Part shown: one piece after another, positions 33,966 to 42,118 of the stretch
How positions within the stretch are numbered: the stretch's first letter is position 1
Layout: each line of letters opens with the position of its first letter
Assembly (NCBI GenBank): GCA_965231815.1
Contig: OZ246890.1
Span: 3,596,001-3,660,000 of the forward strand
Direction of reading: 5' to 3'
Length of the DNA stretch: 64,000 nucleotides
From: JAPPFW01 sp965231815
Lineage (GTDB): Bacteria; Actinomycetota; Acidimicrobiia; Spongiisociales; Spongiisociaceae
Position numbers and translations under genes: made by a program
Notes under the pieces: model-generated
The model's input: only the letters and a program-made list of their open reading frames with translations
Told to the model about the DNA's origin: nothing
Databases searched by the model: none

Positions 33966-34973
33966 ATGGACTTCGGTGTAGTTCTACAAACGGACCCGCC
34001 TGCCTCTCGGTTGATCGAACTCACCCGAATAGCCGAGAAAAACGGGTTCACCCACGCTTGGACCTTCGACTCCCACGTCCTCTGGCAGGAACCGTTCGTC
34101 ATCTACTCGCGGATACTCGCCGAGACAGAGCGCATGACCGTCGGTCCTATGGTCACCAACCCCGGCACCCGTGACTGGACGGTGCTGGCTTCCCTGTTCG
34201 CCACCCTCAATGAGATGTACGGCGACCGGACCGTCTGCGGGATGGGCCGGGGCGACTCGGCGCTCCGCTACATCGGACGCAAGCCGCGTACTCTGGCCAC
34301 CATGGTCGAATCGATGCAAGTCATCAAGGGTCTGGTGGCGGGAGAGGAAGTGACCTACGGCGACATCCCGCTCCGCATACCTTGGATCTCGGAAGGTTGG
34401 GACCTGCCTATGTGGGTGGCCGGCTACGGACCGAAGGCCTTGGCGACGATAGGAAGGCATGCCGACGGCTTCATCCTGCAACTCGCCGATCCGCAGATCC
34501 TGGAGTGGACGGTGGCGGCTGTGCGCACGGCTGCCGTGGAAGCCGGTAGAGACCCCGGCGAGATCGCGATCTGCGTGGTGGCCCCGGCCTATATCGGGGA
34601 CAACATCGAACACCAGCGGGAGCAACTCCGCTGGTTCGGAGGCATGGTCGGCAATCACGTCCATGACTTGGTTCTTCGTTACGGCTCCGACAACCCGGAG
34701 ATGGTGCCACAGGTCCTAGCCGATTACATCGAAACCAGGGAAGGCTACGACTATTCACATCACGGAAGAACCGGCAACCCTTCCACCGACTTCGTGCCCG
34801 ATGCGATCATCGATCGCTTCTGCGTGCTGGGAACTGCCGAGGATCATATTTCCAAGCTGAACGAGCTGAGGAGTCTCGGAATGGACCACTTTGGGGTATA
34901 CCTGATGCACGACAACCGAGAGCCGACCCTGGAAGCTTACGGGGAAGCGGTAATTCCAGCCATCAGCGGGTAG
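33966..34973 (+). CDS. LLM-class oxidoreductase, TIGR03842-like (F420-type)
   Basis: Luciferase-like monooxygenase-fold protein of 335 aa. Start MDFGVVLQTDPPASRLIEL with AAAGGA upstream. The segment TVCGMGRGDSALRYIGRKP is close to that of the TIGR03842 subgroup, which has been predicted to use F420. Later blocks PMWVAGYGPKALATIGRHAD and FCVLGTAEDHISKLNEL are typical. Members of this subgroup often lie beside dihydropyrimidinase and nitrilase-type genes, as here. A redox step in the pyrimidine or related pathway (perhaps the missing reduction) is possible but unproven. Confidence 0.82.
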   Translation: MDFGVVLQTDPPASRLIELTRIAEKNGFTHAWTFDSHVLWQEPFVIYSRILAETERMTVGPMVTNPGTRDWTVLASLFATLNEMYGDRTVCGMGRGDSALRYIGRKPRTLATMVESMQVIKGLVAGEEVTYGDIPLRIPWISEGWDLPMWVAGYGPKALATIGRHADGFILQLADPQILEWTVAAVRTAAVEAGRDPGEIAICVVAPAYIGDNIEHQREQLRWFGGMVGNHVHDLVLRYGSDNPEMVPQVLADYIETREGYDYSHHGRTGNPSTDFVPDAIIDRFCVLGTAEDHISKLNELRSLGMDHFGVYLMHDNREPTLEAYGEAVIPAISG

Positions 34974-35180
34974 CACTGCCCATCGAAGCTCCGATGACGC
35001 CTGTCGTGTATCACCGGGAGTATCACGGCGCCGATGTGGTCAAAGATCGAAGTCGAGAGAGCGCTACCGGTCAGTCGAAACCGTACTCGCTCGCGAAACG
35101 GATCTGTCGGCTATCCGGCTTGACAATGCTGCACTTCCAGCACGGCAGAGTGGCTGCCCTCCGCTCGCCGTAAGCATGGT

Positions 35181-35579
35181 TCACGAGGTGTGGTCGCGGC
35201 CCGAGTCGTACTCCTCCTCGCTTACCTTCCGGTTCTCCCAGACAGTGGCGGCGCCCGTTGTATGGGACAGATGGGTCATCGGCGAGTCCGGGAGGGCGCC
35301 GTGCCAGTGAATCTCGCCGGGAGGCGCGTGGACGAGGTCGCCGGTAGAGATCCGCACGGTGGAACCGTGTTCGTTCTTAACCAGGCCCGCGCCGTCCGTC
35401 ACGTACAACACCTGCCCCTCAGGATGATGATGCCAGTCGGTGCGAGCCCCGGGCGAGAAGCTGACCGCCAGGATGTTGAGTTTCTCGTCGTGTCTCACCG
35501 GCCCGAACAGCACCTCACCGGTGAAGTTCTCAGCGGGTGCCCGCTCCCATCGTATGTCTCCCGGCGTCCAATGCTCCAT
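35181..35579 (-). CDS. Cupin-domain protein
   Basis: Single-domain cupin of 132 aa. Cupin motif 1 is GARTDWHHHPEGQVLYVTDG with two adjacent metal-ligand histidines and a glutamine/glutamate position; motif 2 is HAPPGEIHWHGA. Small cupins of this class include carboxymuconolactone-decarboxylase-associated and quercetinase-like proteins; the substrate is unknown. The gene is complete and stands alone. Its start abuts the 118-bp inverted-repeat element located at 35610-35727. Confidence 0.85.
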   Translation of the reverse strand: MEHWTPGDIRWERAPAENFTGEVLFGPVRHDEKLNILAVSFSPGARTDWHHHPEGQVLYVTDGAGLVKNEHGSTVRISTGDLVHAPPGEIHWHGALPDSPMTHLSHTTGAATVWENRKVSEEEYDSGRDHTS

Positions 35580-35609
35580 CAGAACCTTCCCCTATCGGTA
35601 CCGAACATT

Positions 35610-35727
35610 CTAGGAGGGTGCTGAGAAACCCCGTACAAAGGGGTTCACATGCTAACCCTTAAGTCTCTGACCAGGCGGTTTTCCGACCACCGAACCCCGT
35701 AAGATTCGTTTTGCAGCACCCTTCTAG
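35610..35727. mobile_element. 118-bp inverted-repeat element (IS5/IS427-like MITE)
   Basis: CTAGGAGGGTGCTG (35610-35623) is mirrored by CAGCACCCTTCTAG (35714-35727), a 14-bp terminal inverted repeat with one mismatch, and further similarity runs inward (GAGAAAC against GTTTTGC). If the outer CTAG on each side is a 4-bp target duplication, the element proper is 110 bp with ends GAGGGTGCTG/CAGCACCCTT. Such ends and a YTAR target are what the IS5 family uses. No coding capacity. Confidence 0.6.
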
Positions 35728-37118
35728 GAGACGGAAAGTGCCGCTCGGTCGACACACCGCCACAACCGCTCCACATGCTCCTTGCGGGTGGTGACCTGAC
35801 CGATGGATACGCGCAGGAAGGACACGCCGTCGACGCGAGAGGATGTCAGAAAGGAGTGCCCGGACCGGTTGACCGCCGCGGCAAGAGCTTCTGTTGCCTC
35901 ATTGCCGGCTCGATGACGGAAGCACACCAGGGAGAACGGCACAGGCGCTACCAACTCCAGGCGCCGATCGGCATCGATCCGGGCGCCGAGTTCCCTCGCC
36001 CACTTCACATGTGCCCTGATACTGTCACGGATGCCCGATGCCCCGTAGTAGCGGAGGACGAACCACAGTTTCAAGGAGCGAAACCGACGCCCCAGCGCCA
36101 CATGCCAGTCGCAATAGTCGATGACCTGACCACTCTCGGACGCCTCATTACGCAGGTACTCGGGAAGGATGGATAGGGACCGGATCAACGGCGCCCGGTC
36201 GGCCACGTAGAAGAGCGAACCATCGAAGGTCATCGGGGTCCATTTGTAAGGGTTGACCGTGTAGCTATCCACCAGTTCCAGACCATCTTGATGGTGCCTG
36301 AACTCCTCGCAGAACATGGCGTTGCCTGCAAAGGCGGCATCTACGTGATGCCACATCCCGTGCCTGCGGGATAGCTCACCGACAGATCGCACCGGGTCCA
36401 CTGCCGTGGTGGCGGTGGTACCCACCGTGGAACAGACGAAGGCTGGCGTCAGACCGTTTGCCAGATCACGGCTCACCGCTTCCTCGAGGGCATCGGTACG
36501 CATGGCATATGAATCGTCCACCTCCACCAGACTGATATGCGGGTAGCCCGCCACCCGCGCTCCCTTCTCTATGGAAGAGTGCGCCTGGGAAGAGGCATAA
36601 GCAACGCACTGCTCTACTCCGACCCCCCGGCGCTGCGCCAGATCACGAGCCACCACCAGAGCCACATGCGCCGCGTCGGAAGCGGTCTGCTGGATCACTC
36701 CGCCGCCTCGATCGGTGGTTTTCCACCAATGGGGAAGTCCGAGCAGGTCGACCATCCAGTCGACAACCACCGTTTCCATCTCGGTGCACACCGGGCTGGT
36801 GGCCCACAACATCCCCTGCTGGCCCAAACCGGCCGCCACCAACTCACCCAGCATCCCCGGGCCGGACGTGGAACATGGAAAGTAGGCGAACCAACCGGGG
36901 GCGCTCCAGTTGGTTAACCCCGGCAGCACGATCCGATCCAGATCGTCGGCTATCGCCTCGAAATCCTCCGGATCCTCCGGTGCCTGATCAGCCAGGTTGT
37001 CACGTATCCAACCCGGTTCCACGCCGGACTGGACCGCGATGTCATCCACCCGCTCCATATAGTCGGCCAGCCAGTCGATCATTGCATAACCGTGTCGCCG
37101 GAAATCGTCAGGGGTCAT
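35724..37118 (-). CDS. PLP-dependent group II amino acid decarboxylase (aromatic L-amino acid decarboxylase-like)
   Basis: Group II decarboxylase of about 464 aa from the ATG at 37118 (MTPDDFRRHGYAMIDWLADY); the open frame runs 100 codons further upstream without similarity and overlaps the divergent region. Typical blocks: FAYFPCSTSGPGMLGELVAA, GGGVIQQTASDAAHVAL, AYASSQAHSSIEKGARVAGY, the PLP aspartate region WHHVDAAFAGNAM, and the Schiff-base lysine in NPYKWTPMTFDGS. Most relatives decarboxylate Tyr, Trp, Phe or DOPA to amines. Specificity cannot be read. Stands alone between the small inverted-repeat element and leuC. Confidence 0.85.
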   Translation of the reverse strand: MTPDDFRRHGYAMIDWLADYMERVDDIAVQSGVEPGWIRDNLADQAPEDPEDFEAIADDLDRIVLPGLTNWSAPGWFAYFPCSTSGPGMLGELVAAGLGQQGMLWATSPVCTEMETVVVDWMVDLLGLPHWWKTTDRGGGVIQQTASDAAHVALVVARDLAQRRGVGVEQCVAYASSQAHSSIEKGARVAGYPHISLVEVDDSYAMRTDALEEAVSRDLANGLTPAFVCSTVGTTATTAVDPVRSVGELSRRHGMWHHVDAAFAGNAMFCEEFRHHQDGLELVDSYTVNPYKWTPMTFDGSLFYVADRAPLIRSLSILPEYLRNEASESGQVIDYCDWHVALGRRFRSLKLWFVLRYYGASGIRDSIRAHVKWARELGARIDADRRLELVAPVPFSLVCFRHRAGNEATEALAAAVNRSGHSFLTSSRVDGVSFLRVSIGQVTTRKEHVERLWRCVDRAALSVS

Positions 37119-37386
37119 GTCGTCGTAGCTCGTTACTCGCAGACCGGGAGTGGATGTGCGTACAGCAGTCTGGTAGTTGCATGGAACGCAACGGGTCGCA
37201 AGAATCCTAGCCGGTCGGCTACGAACGGTACATATATCGAGTGATGAGGCTCGGAGTATGGGTCTGTCCAACCGAACCATTAGCTCGGGCAATAGTAAGC
37301 CCGGTAGTCCCGTATGGGTGAAGAAACCATGCCTGCAACTGCGCATGGATTGGTCGGACGGTCGAGTACTATGGGACGTACATACG

Positions 37387-38796
37387 ATGACCACCACACC
37401 GAAAACCCTGTTCCACAAAGTTTGGGACGCCCATGTGGCGCACGAAGCGCCGGGCGAGCCCTCACTCCTTTATATAGACCTCCACCTGGTCCACGAGGTA
37501 ACCAGCCCCCAGGCCTTCGATAGCCTTCGTTTAGCCGGGCGGGGGGTACGCAGGCCGGACCTCACCCTGGCCACCATCGACCATGGGGTCCCCACAGCCA
37601 ACCGGAGTCTCGGTATCCGGGATCCGCTGTCGAAGAAACAGATCGACACGCTCATACAGAACTGCTCGGAGTTCGGGATCACCCTCTACGGGCTCGATGA
37701 TCCTCGCCAAGGGATCGTCCACATAATCGGCCCCGAGCAAGGGCTCACCCAACCCGGGATGACCATCGTGTGCGGTGACTCCCATACCGCCACCCACGGA
37801 GCCTTCGGCGCCTTGGCGTTCGGCATCGGAACCTCCGAAGCGGAACACGTACTCGCTACCCAGACCCTCCCCCAGATCAAACCCAAATCCATGGCGGTTA
37901 CTGTTGAAGGCGATCTACCGACCGGAGTAACCGCCAAAGACATCATCCTGGCCATCATCGCCCGGATAGGAGTTGCGGGTGGCACCGGTCACGTAATCGA
38001 GTACCGGGGATCCACCATCAGAGCCCTGTCGATGGCAGGAAGGATGACCATCTGCAATATGTCCATCGAAGGCGGCGCCCGGGCAGGAATGGTGGCGCCG
38101 GATGACACCACCTACGCCTACCTCGAAGGCAGGCCACACGCCCCCCAAGCCTGGGAGCAGGCCTTGGACTACTGGCGAACCCTTCCCACCGACGCCGGAG
38201 CTGCCTTCGACACCGAAGTAGAGATCGACGCGTCTTCACTCGAGCCTCATGTCTCATGGGGCACCAACCCTGCGCAGACTGCGCCTGTCAGCTCTCACAT
38301 TCCCCATCCGGACGACTACGACGATCCTCTAAACCGGGAGGGATGCGAGCGAGCTCTCCGTTACATGGACCTGTCACCGGGTACCCCGATAACCGATATC
38401 GGCATTGACCGTGTTTTTCTCGGGTCCTGCACCAACGCCCGTATCGAGGACCTGCGCGCCGCGGCGTCGATCCTTAAGGGGTACCGGGTAAATCGCCGGG
38501 TCCATGCCATGGTCGTTCCGGGATCGGGCCTGGTGAAGCTCCAAGCCGAGGAAGAAGGACTGGACCGGATCTTCAAGGAAGCCGGCTTCGAGTGGCGGGA
38601 TGCAGGGTGCTCTATGTGCCTGGCCATGAACGATGACATCCTCGCTCCCGGAGAGCGCTGCGCCTCAACCTCCAACCGCAACTTCGAGGGCAGGCAGGGC
38701 GCTAGGGGCCGAACCCATCTAGTCAGTCCTGAAATGGCCGCCGCCGCCGCGGTGACGGGTCATTTCGTGGATGTGCGAGGGTGGGATCGCCCATGA
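37387..38796 (+). CDS. leuC: 3-isopropylmalate dehydratase large subunit
   Basis: Aconitase-superfamily large subunit (469 aa) of isopropylmalate isomerase in leucine biosynthesis. Start at the ATG 37387 (MTTTPKTLFHKVWDAHV). Iron-sulfur ligands: one cysteine in FLGSCTNARIEDLRAAA and two in DAGCSMCLAMN. Other hallmarks: ATIDHGVPT, VCGDSHTATHGAFGALAFGIG and STSNRNFEGRQG. The stop overlaps the leuD start (ATGA). The frame is open for 70 codons upstream without similarity. Confidence 0.95.
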   Translation: MTTTPKTLFHKVWDAHVAHEAPGEPSLLYIDLHLVHEVTSPQAFDSLRLAGRGVRRPDLTLATIDHGVPTANRSLGIRDPLSKKQIDTLIQNCSEFGITLYGLDDPRQGIVHIIGPEQGLTQPGMTIVCGDSHTATHGAFGALAFGIGTSEAEHVLATQTLPQIKPKSMAVTVEGDLPTGVTAKDIILAIIARIGVAGGTGHVIEYRGSTIRALSMAGRMTICNMSIEGGARAGMVAPDDTTYAYLEGRPHAPQAWEQALDYWRTLPTDAGAAFDTEVEIDASSLEPHVSWGTNPAQTAPVSSHIPHPDDYDDPLNREGCERALRYMDLSPGTPITDIGIDRVFLGSCTNARIEDLRAAASILKGYRVNRRVHAMVVPGSGLVKLQAEEEGLDRIFKEAGFEWRDAGCSMCLAMNDDILAPGERCASTSNRNFEGRQGARGRTHLVSPEMAAAAAVTGHFVDVRGWDRP

Positions 38797-39404
38797 ATAA
38801 GGTCCGGTTGATCAGCGGAACGATGGCGCCCCTCCCGCGGAGCAATGTCGACACCGACCAGATAATGCCCAAGCAGTTCCTCAAGCGGGTGGAGCGAACC
38901 GGATACGGAAAGTTCCTGTTTCATGATTGGGCCCGGACATCCGATGGTGAACTCGATTCGAACTTCGTCCTGAACCGCCCTGAATACCGCCACGCCAAGG
39001 TATTGGTAAGCGGCCCCAATTTCGGGTCCGGCTCTTCGCGTGAACATGCCCCATGGGGCATCCAGGACTGGGGATTCGAAGCGGTGATCGCTCCTTCGTT
39101 TGCCGACATCTTCTATAACAACTGCACCAAGATCGGCCTGCTTCCCGTACGGCTCCCGGAGGACGAGGTCACCCGCTTAATGGATATGGCCACCGAAGAC
39201 CCGGAAATGTCCGTGACCATCGATCTGGAGACCCAATCTTTTTCGTCCGGAGGCGCCCGGACCGGCTTCGATATCGATCCATTCACCAAGTACCGGCTCC
39301 TTGAGGGGTTGGATGACATCGGGCTCACCATGCGCAACGTGGAGGCAATCACCCATTTCGAACGCTCGCGGCCGTCGTTCTTGCCTACCCTCCTGACCAG
39401 CTAG
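38793..39404 (+). CDS. leuD: 3-isopropylmalate dehydratase small subunit
   Basis: Swivelling small subunit (203 aa) that completes the isomerase active site with LeuC. Diagnostic motifs: SNVDTDQIMPKQFLKRVERT and GPNFGSGSSREHAPWGIQDW, plus FADIFYNNCTKIGLLPV. Start ATG 38793 overlaps the leuC stop. Its TAG stop shares a base with the GTG of the Lgt-like gene, so the three genes form a coupled unit. leuA and leuB are not in the window. Confidence 0.95.
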   Translation: MNKVRLISGTMAPLPRSNVDTDQIMPKQFLKRVERTGYGKFLFHDWARTSDGELDSNFVLNRPEYRHAKVLVSGPNFGSGSSREHAPWGIQDWGFEAVIAPSFADIFYNNCTKIGLLPVRLPEDEVTRLMDMATEDPEMSVTIDLETQSFSSGGARTGFDIDPFTKYRLLEGLDDIGLTMRNVEAITHFERSRPSFLPTLLTS

Positions 39405-40291
39405 TGGATCCACTAGCCGTAATCACCTACCCGCCGATTCCTATCTTCGATGTCGGCCCCCTGCGCCTCTCTCTGCACGGGGTGTTCGCGGGGGTCGGCT
39501 TCCTAGCCGGCGCCTACTACGGCATCCGCAAATTCCACGAGCGAGGGTTCGACACTGACCGGTTCCAATCCGTCCTTAGCTGGGCTCTGGTCGGCGCGCT
39601 GCTGGGCGCCCGCTGGCTGACCCTTCCCGCTTACTGGGTCGAGAACGGCTTTGACATCGGGGAGATGGTCAATGTCAGTGGCAACTACTCGATCCTCGGA
39701 GGCTTCGCGGGTGGGATAGCGGTAGGCCTGTGGAGAGCTCACCGCCTCCGGCTACAGATCTGGCCGACCCTGGATGTGGCCGCGTTCGGGCTTGCGATCG
39801 GAACGATTGTGGGACGTATCGGCGACCTGGCCATCGTCGAGCACCTGGGCGGACCTACCCGATTCTTTCTCGGGTACGGTATCCGACCGGGATACGACGT
39901 GGCGCCGCAACACGATCGTCTCGAATGCACCGTGGCCCGGTTGGGCGAGTATTGCGGGATATACCATCACGCCGCCCTATACGACATGATCGGAGCCGCC
40001 CTACTGTTCGGTTTTCTCTACTGGCTAGCTAACCGCTCCCCGATGGATCTCCGATACGGTCAGCTATTCGCGGTATGGTTGGGCTGGTACGGCTTCCAGC
40101 GCTTACTTATCGACTTCACCCGCCTCGCCCTCGATGTGAATGGGGACAGCACCCTCGGCGCCCTCACCTGGAGCCAGTGGAGCGGTCTCGCAACGGGGAT
40201 TGCCGGGCTTATCGGATTGCTGTGGCTGGCTAGACGCAATCCCCCGGTGAGCGCCGAAAACGATAGGCGTTATAGCGCGGCCACCGGCTGA
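39404..40291 (+). CDS. Prolipoprotein diacylglyceryl transferase-like membrane protein
   Basis: Seven-helix membrane protein of 295 aa of the Lgt family, which transfers diacylglycerol to lipobox cysteines. GTG start overlapping the leuD stop. Lgt blocks: SLHGVFAGVGFLAGAYYGIR, ARWLTLPAYWVEN and LGGFAGGIAVGLW. The signature region reads GRIGDLAIVEHLGG, where E. coli Lgt has GRLGNFINGE, so the conserved asparagine is aspartate. HHAALYDMIGAALLFG near the end also fits. It may be a second, divergent Lgt, as some actinobacteria have several. Activity uncertain because of the changed signature. Confidence 0.8.
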   Translation: MDPLAVITYPPIPIFDVGPLRLSLHGVFAGVGFLAGAYYGIRKFHERGFDTDRFQSVLSWALVGALLGARWLTLPAYWVENGFDIGEMVNVSGNYSILGGFAGGIAVGLWRAHRLRLQIWPTLDVAAFGLAIGTIVGRIGDLAIVEHLGGPTRFFLGYGIRPGYDVAPQHDRLECTVARLGEYCGIYHHAALYDMIGAALLFGFLYWLANRSPMDLRYGQLFAVWLGWYGFQRLLIDFTRLALDVNGDSTLGALTWSQWSGLATGIAGLIGLLWLARRNPPVSAENDRRYSAATG

Positions 40292-40368
40292 CCGACCACG
40301 TTTCCAAACCCCCGATGTGGTCTTGCTCGAATCGGCCGAATCTCCCACAGTGAAGTCACAACGGGGCG

Positions 40369-40722
40369 TCAAGTATCAATCCGAAGGTCTCCCTGACCCG
40401 TGTCAATACAAGCCAATCCCACATTCCCGCGACGGTCTTGATTCGCGCAGACGCAACGGCCTCGGATCTGGTGGCATTGGGCAACAGATAGCTTGCTGCA
40501 GACCGTTACGAGCATCCGGCTCCACTTCAACCTCGGATCCGAACCCACGAATCGCAGTTGTGAGAGGAACGACATGAACCAACTCTTTGCAATCAGTTCC
40601 TGGCGAAACCCGCGCACTAACAGAGCCGCCGTCTCTCCCATCGTGGCGCCTAGTTGTAAGGCGATGTGGGTTAGTTCCTGATGTGTTGCCTTATCGATTC
40701 GTACACTCGTTTCTACATACAC
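40369..40722 (-). pseudogene. Antitoxin-like fragment (ribbon-helix-helix type)
   Basis: The frame near its start reads ETSVRIDKATHQELTHIALQ and continues to LLVRGFRQEL, the look of a small RHH antitoxin (strand, then two helices). The tail after about residue 45 looks unrelated. There is no toxin gene next to it. The local DNA is AT-richer than the neighbours. The start could be the GTG at 40722 or a TTG at 40749. Either a solitary antitoxin or a decaying one. Confidence 0.4.
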
Positions 40723-40861
40723 ATAAGCATATATACACGTAGACAACAATACATCCGGTTAAGGAGCGCTTCTCTCCTTCAAGCGGGGAGGCCGGACGGA
40801 AAGGCCGCCGAACACAACGGTGGCAGATATCCGAACCCCGGAGCGCAGACCTCCGACCGGG

Positions 40862-40890
40862 TTGCCCCTCTGTGAGTAGTCGGGTAGCCT
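40862..40890 (+). promoter_or_regulatory. Promoter for the aro leader transcript
   Basis: TTGCCC (40862-40867) and TAGCCT (40885-40890) are separated by 17 bp. The -10 element (TAnnnT type) ends 7 nt before the leader ATG at 40898, so the transcript should begin at or next to this ATG, giving a leaderless leader-peptide mRNA. Confidence 0.55.
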
Positions 40891-40897
40891 GATCGAT

Positions 40898-40969
40898 ATG
40901 AGACAAGAAGTGCTACGTTATAGCTTCGCCTTTACCGGGCCCGCCACCCGGGCCAGGTTCTGTACGTAG
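40898..40969 (+). CDS. Aromatic-amino-acid attenuator leader peptide
   Basis: A 23-codon ORF starting MRQEVLRYSFAFTG and ending RARFCT. Control-type codons: Tyr8, Phe10, Phe12 and Phe21. It lies 84 bp upstream of the chorismate mutase/DAHP-synthase-like gene and in front of an intrinsic terminator, with the alternative pairing expected of a ribosome-mediated attenuator. There is no SD; translation is probably leaderless. Confidence 0.7.
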   Translation: MRQEVLRYSFAFTGPATRARFCT

Positions 40970-41023
40970 CACCTCAAACTATCGCAAGGAATAGGCCCGG
41001 AGTAACCGCTCCGGGTTTCTTTT
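40937..41023 (+). terminator. Attenuator: pause hairpin, antiterminator and intrinsic terminator
   Basis: Three mutually exclusive pairings are visible. Pause hairpin: GGCCCG (40938-40943) with CGGGCC (40949-40954). Antiterminator: CCGGGCC (40948-40954) with GGCCCGG (40994-41000). Terminator: CCCGGAG (40996-41002) with CTCCGGG (41009-41015), followed by TTTCTTTT (41016-41023). A wider GTGCTACGT/ACGTAGCAC pairing (40910-40918 with 40964-40972) also brackets the leader peptide. Ribosome stalling at the Tyr/Phe codons would free the antiterminator. Confidence 0.8.
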
Positions 41024-41053
41024 GTCCCCGGGGCGATAACCAGAGGAGTGTCC

Positions 41054-42118
41054 ATGGAGAGAAAAGCAATACGCAACGGATCGGATGCCAAAACGATCGT
41101 CCACGTTGGTTCGACCAGATTCGGTCATGACCTGTTCCCGGTCATTGCCGGGCCTCGAGCAATCGAATCGGAGGACCAGATCATGCGGGTGGCCCGATCT
41201 GTATCCAAGGCCGGGGCGGCTGTATTAAGGGGAGGCGTGTTCGAGTCCAGCCCCTCCCCCTATGGTTTTCCGGGGTTAGGGAAACCCGCCCTCAAACTTC
41301 TCCAGCAGGCAGGGTGGGAGGTCGAACTCCCCACCATGACCAAGGCGCTCGAACCGAAAGATGTCGATCTGGTTGCCGAGCATGTCGACATGATCTACGT
41401 AGACCCCGGTTCGATGCAGAACTTCGAGTTACTGAGGGTGATCGGGAGTTCGGGGAAACCAGTCCTTCTGGAGAGAGGGGGATCCGCCACTATCGACGAA
41501 TGGTTGTGGGCCGCCGAGTACATCCTCGCGGAAGGGAACGACCAGGTTGTCCTATGCGAGGCAGGCATCCGCACCTTCGAAACCTCCACTCGGGCGACCC
41601 TGGATCTGAGCTCCATACCGGTGCTCAAGGAAAAGAGCCATCTACCGGTTATCGCTGCCCCGTCGGCAGCGGCGGGATCTCCGGCGCGAATCCAACCGCT
41701 TGCTCTAGCGGCACAGGGGGTGGGAGCGGACGGCCTGATGATCGAAGTGCATCCCGATCCCAGAACGTCACGTACCAGTGTTTCCCATCACATCACCCTC
41801 GCCTCATTTGAACAGTTGATGGAAGCACTCGGCGTCAATAGGATCCGCATGAAGATCGACATGATCGATCGAGACTTGGTGCGGCTACTCGCTCGACGAC
41901 ACCGAATGGCCATGGAAATCGGCCGGATAAAGGCGCAGCGAGGGATGCCGGTTCAGGTACCTGACCGTGAGGAAGAACTTCTTTCCGTCATCCGGGAAGA
42001 AGCCGCCCTCTGCGGGCTGGACCCCGAAGAGGTCGAACGGATATTCCTGCTCGTACTGGAGCAATCCCGCAACTCACAAGAGCAAGAAAGGACTCGATCC
42101 TGGGTCCGGACGGACTGA
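41054..42118 (+). CDS. Chorismate mutase fused to a degenerate DAHP-synthase fold
   Basis: Protein of 354 aa from the ATG at 41054 (GAGGAG 5 nt upstream). Residues about 20-265 align by pattern with type I-beta DAHP synthases (MQNFELLRVIGSSGKPVLLE, then GSATIDEWLWAAEYIL). Key residues are changed: AGPCAVE is AGPRAIE (metal Cys lost), FKPRTSPY is FESSPSPY, LLKRG is LLERG, CERGIRT is CEAGIRT, and DPSHGTG is APSAAAG (metal/catalytic residues lost). The C-terminal AroQ-type chorismate mutase domain (about 268-330) keeps its Arg/Lys/Asp set: IRMKIDMIDRDLV, RRHRMAMEIGRIK and PDREEELL. It should make prephenate for Phe/Tyr; the N-terminal part is probably regulatory. A Phe/Tyr-type attenuator precedes it. 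Confidence 0.82.
   Translation: MERKAIRNGSDAKTIVHVGSTRFGHDLFPVIAGPRAIESEDQIMRVARSVSKAGAAVLRGGVFESSPSPYGFPGLGKPALKLLQQAGWEVELPTMTKALEPKDVDLVAEHVDMIYVDPGSMQNFELLRVIGSSGKPVLLERGGSATIDEWLWAAEYILAEGNDQVVLCEAGIRTFETSTRATLDLSSIPVLKEKSHLPVIAAPSAAAGSPARIQPLALAAQGVGADGLMIEVHPDPRTSRTSVSHHITLASFEQLMEALGVNRIRMKIDMIDRDLVRLLARRHRMAMEIGRIKAQRGMPVQVPDREEELLSVIREEAALCGLDPEEVERIFLLVLEQSRNSQEQERTRSWVRTD

Noticed and set aside
40292..41053. T-box or riboswitch upstream of the aro gene
   Set aside because: There is no T-box or known riboswitch core. The leader peptide with aromatic codons plus alternative hairpins explains the region as an attenuator.
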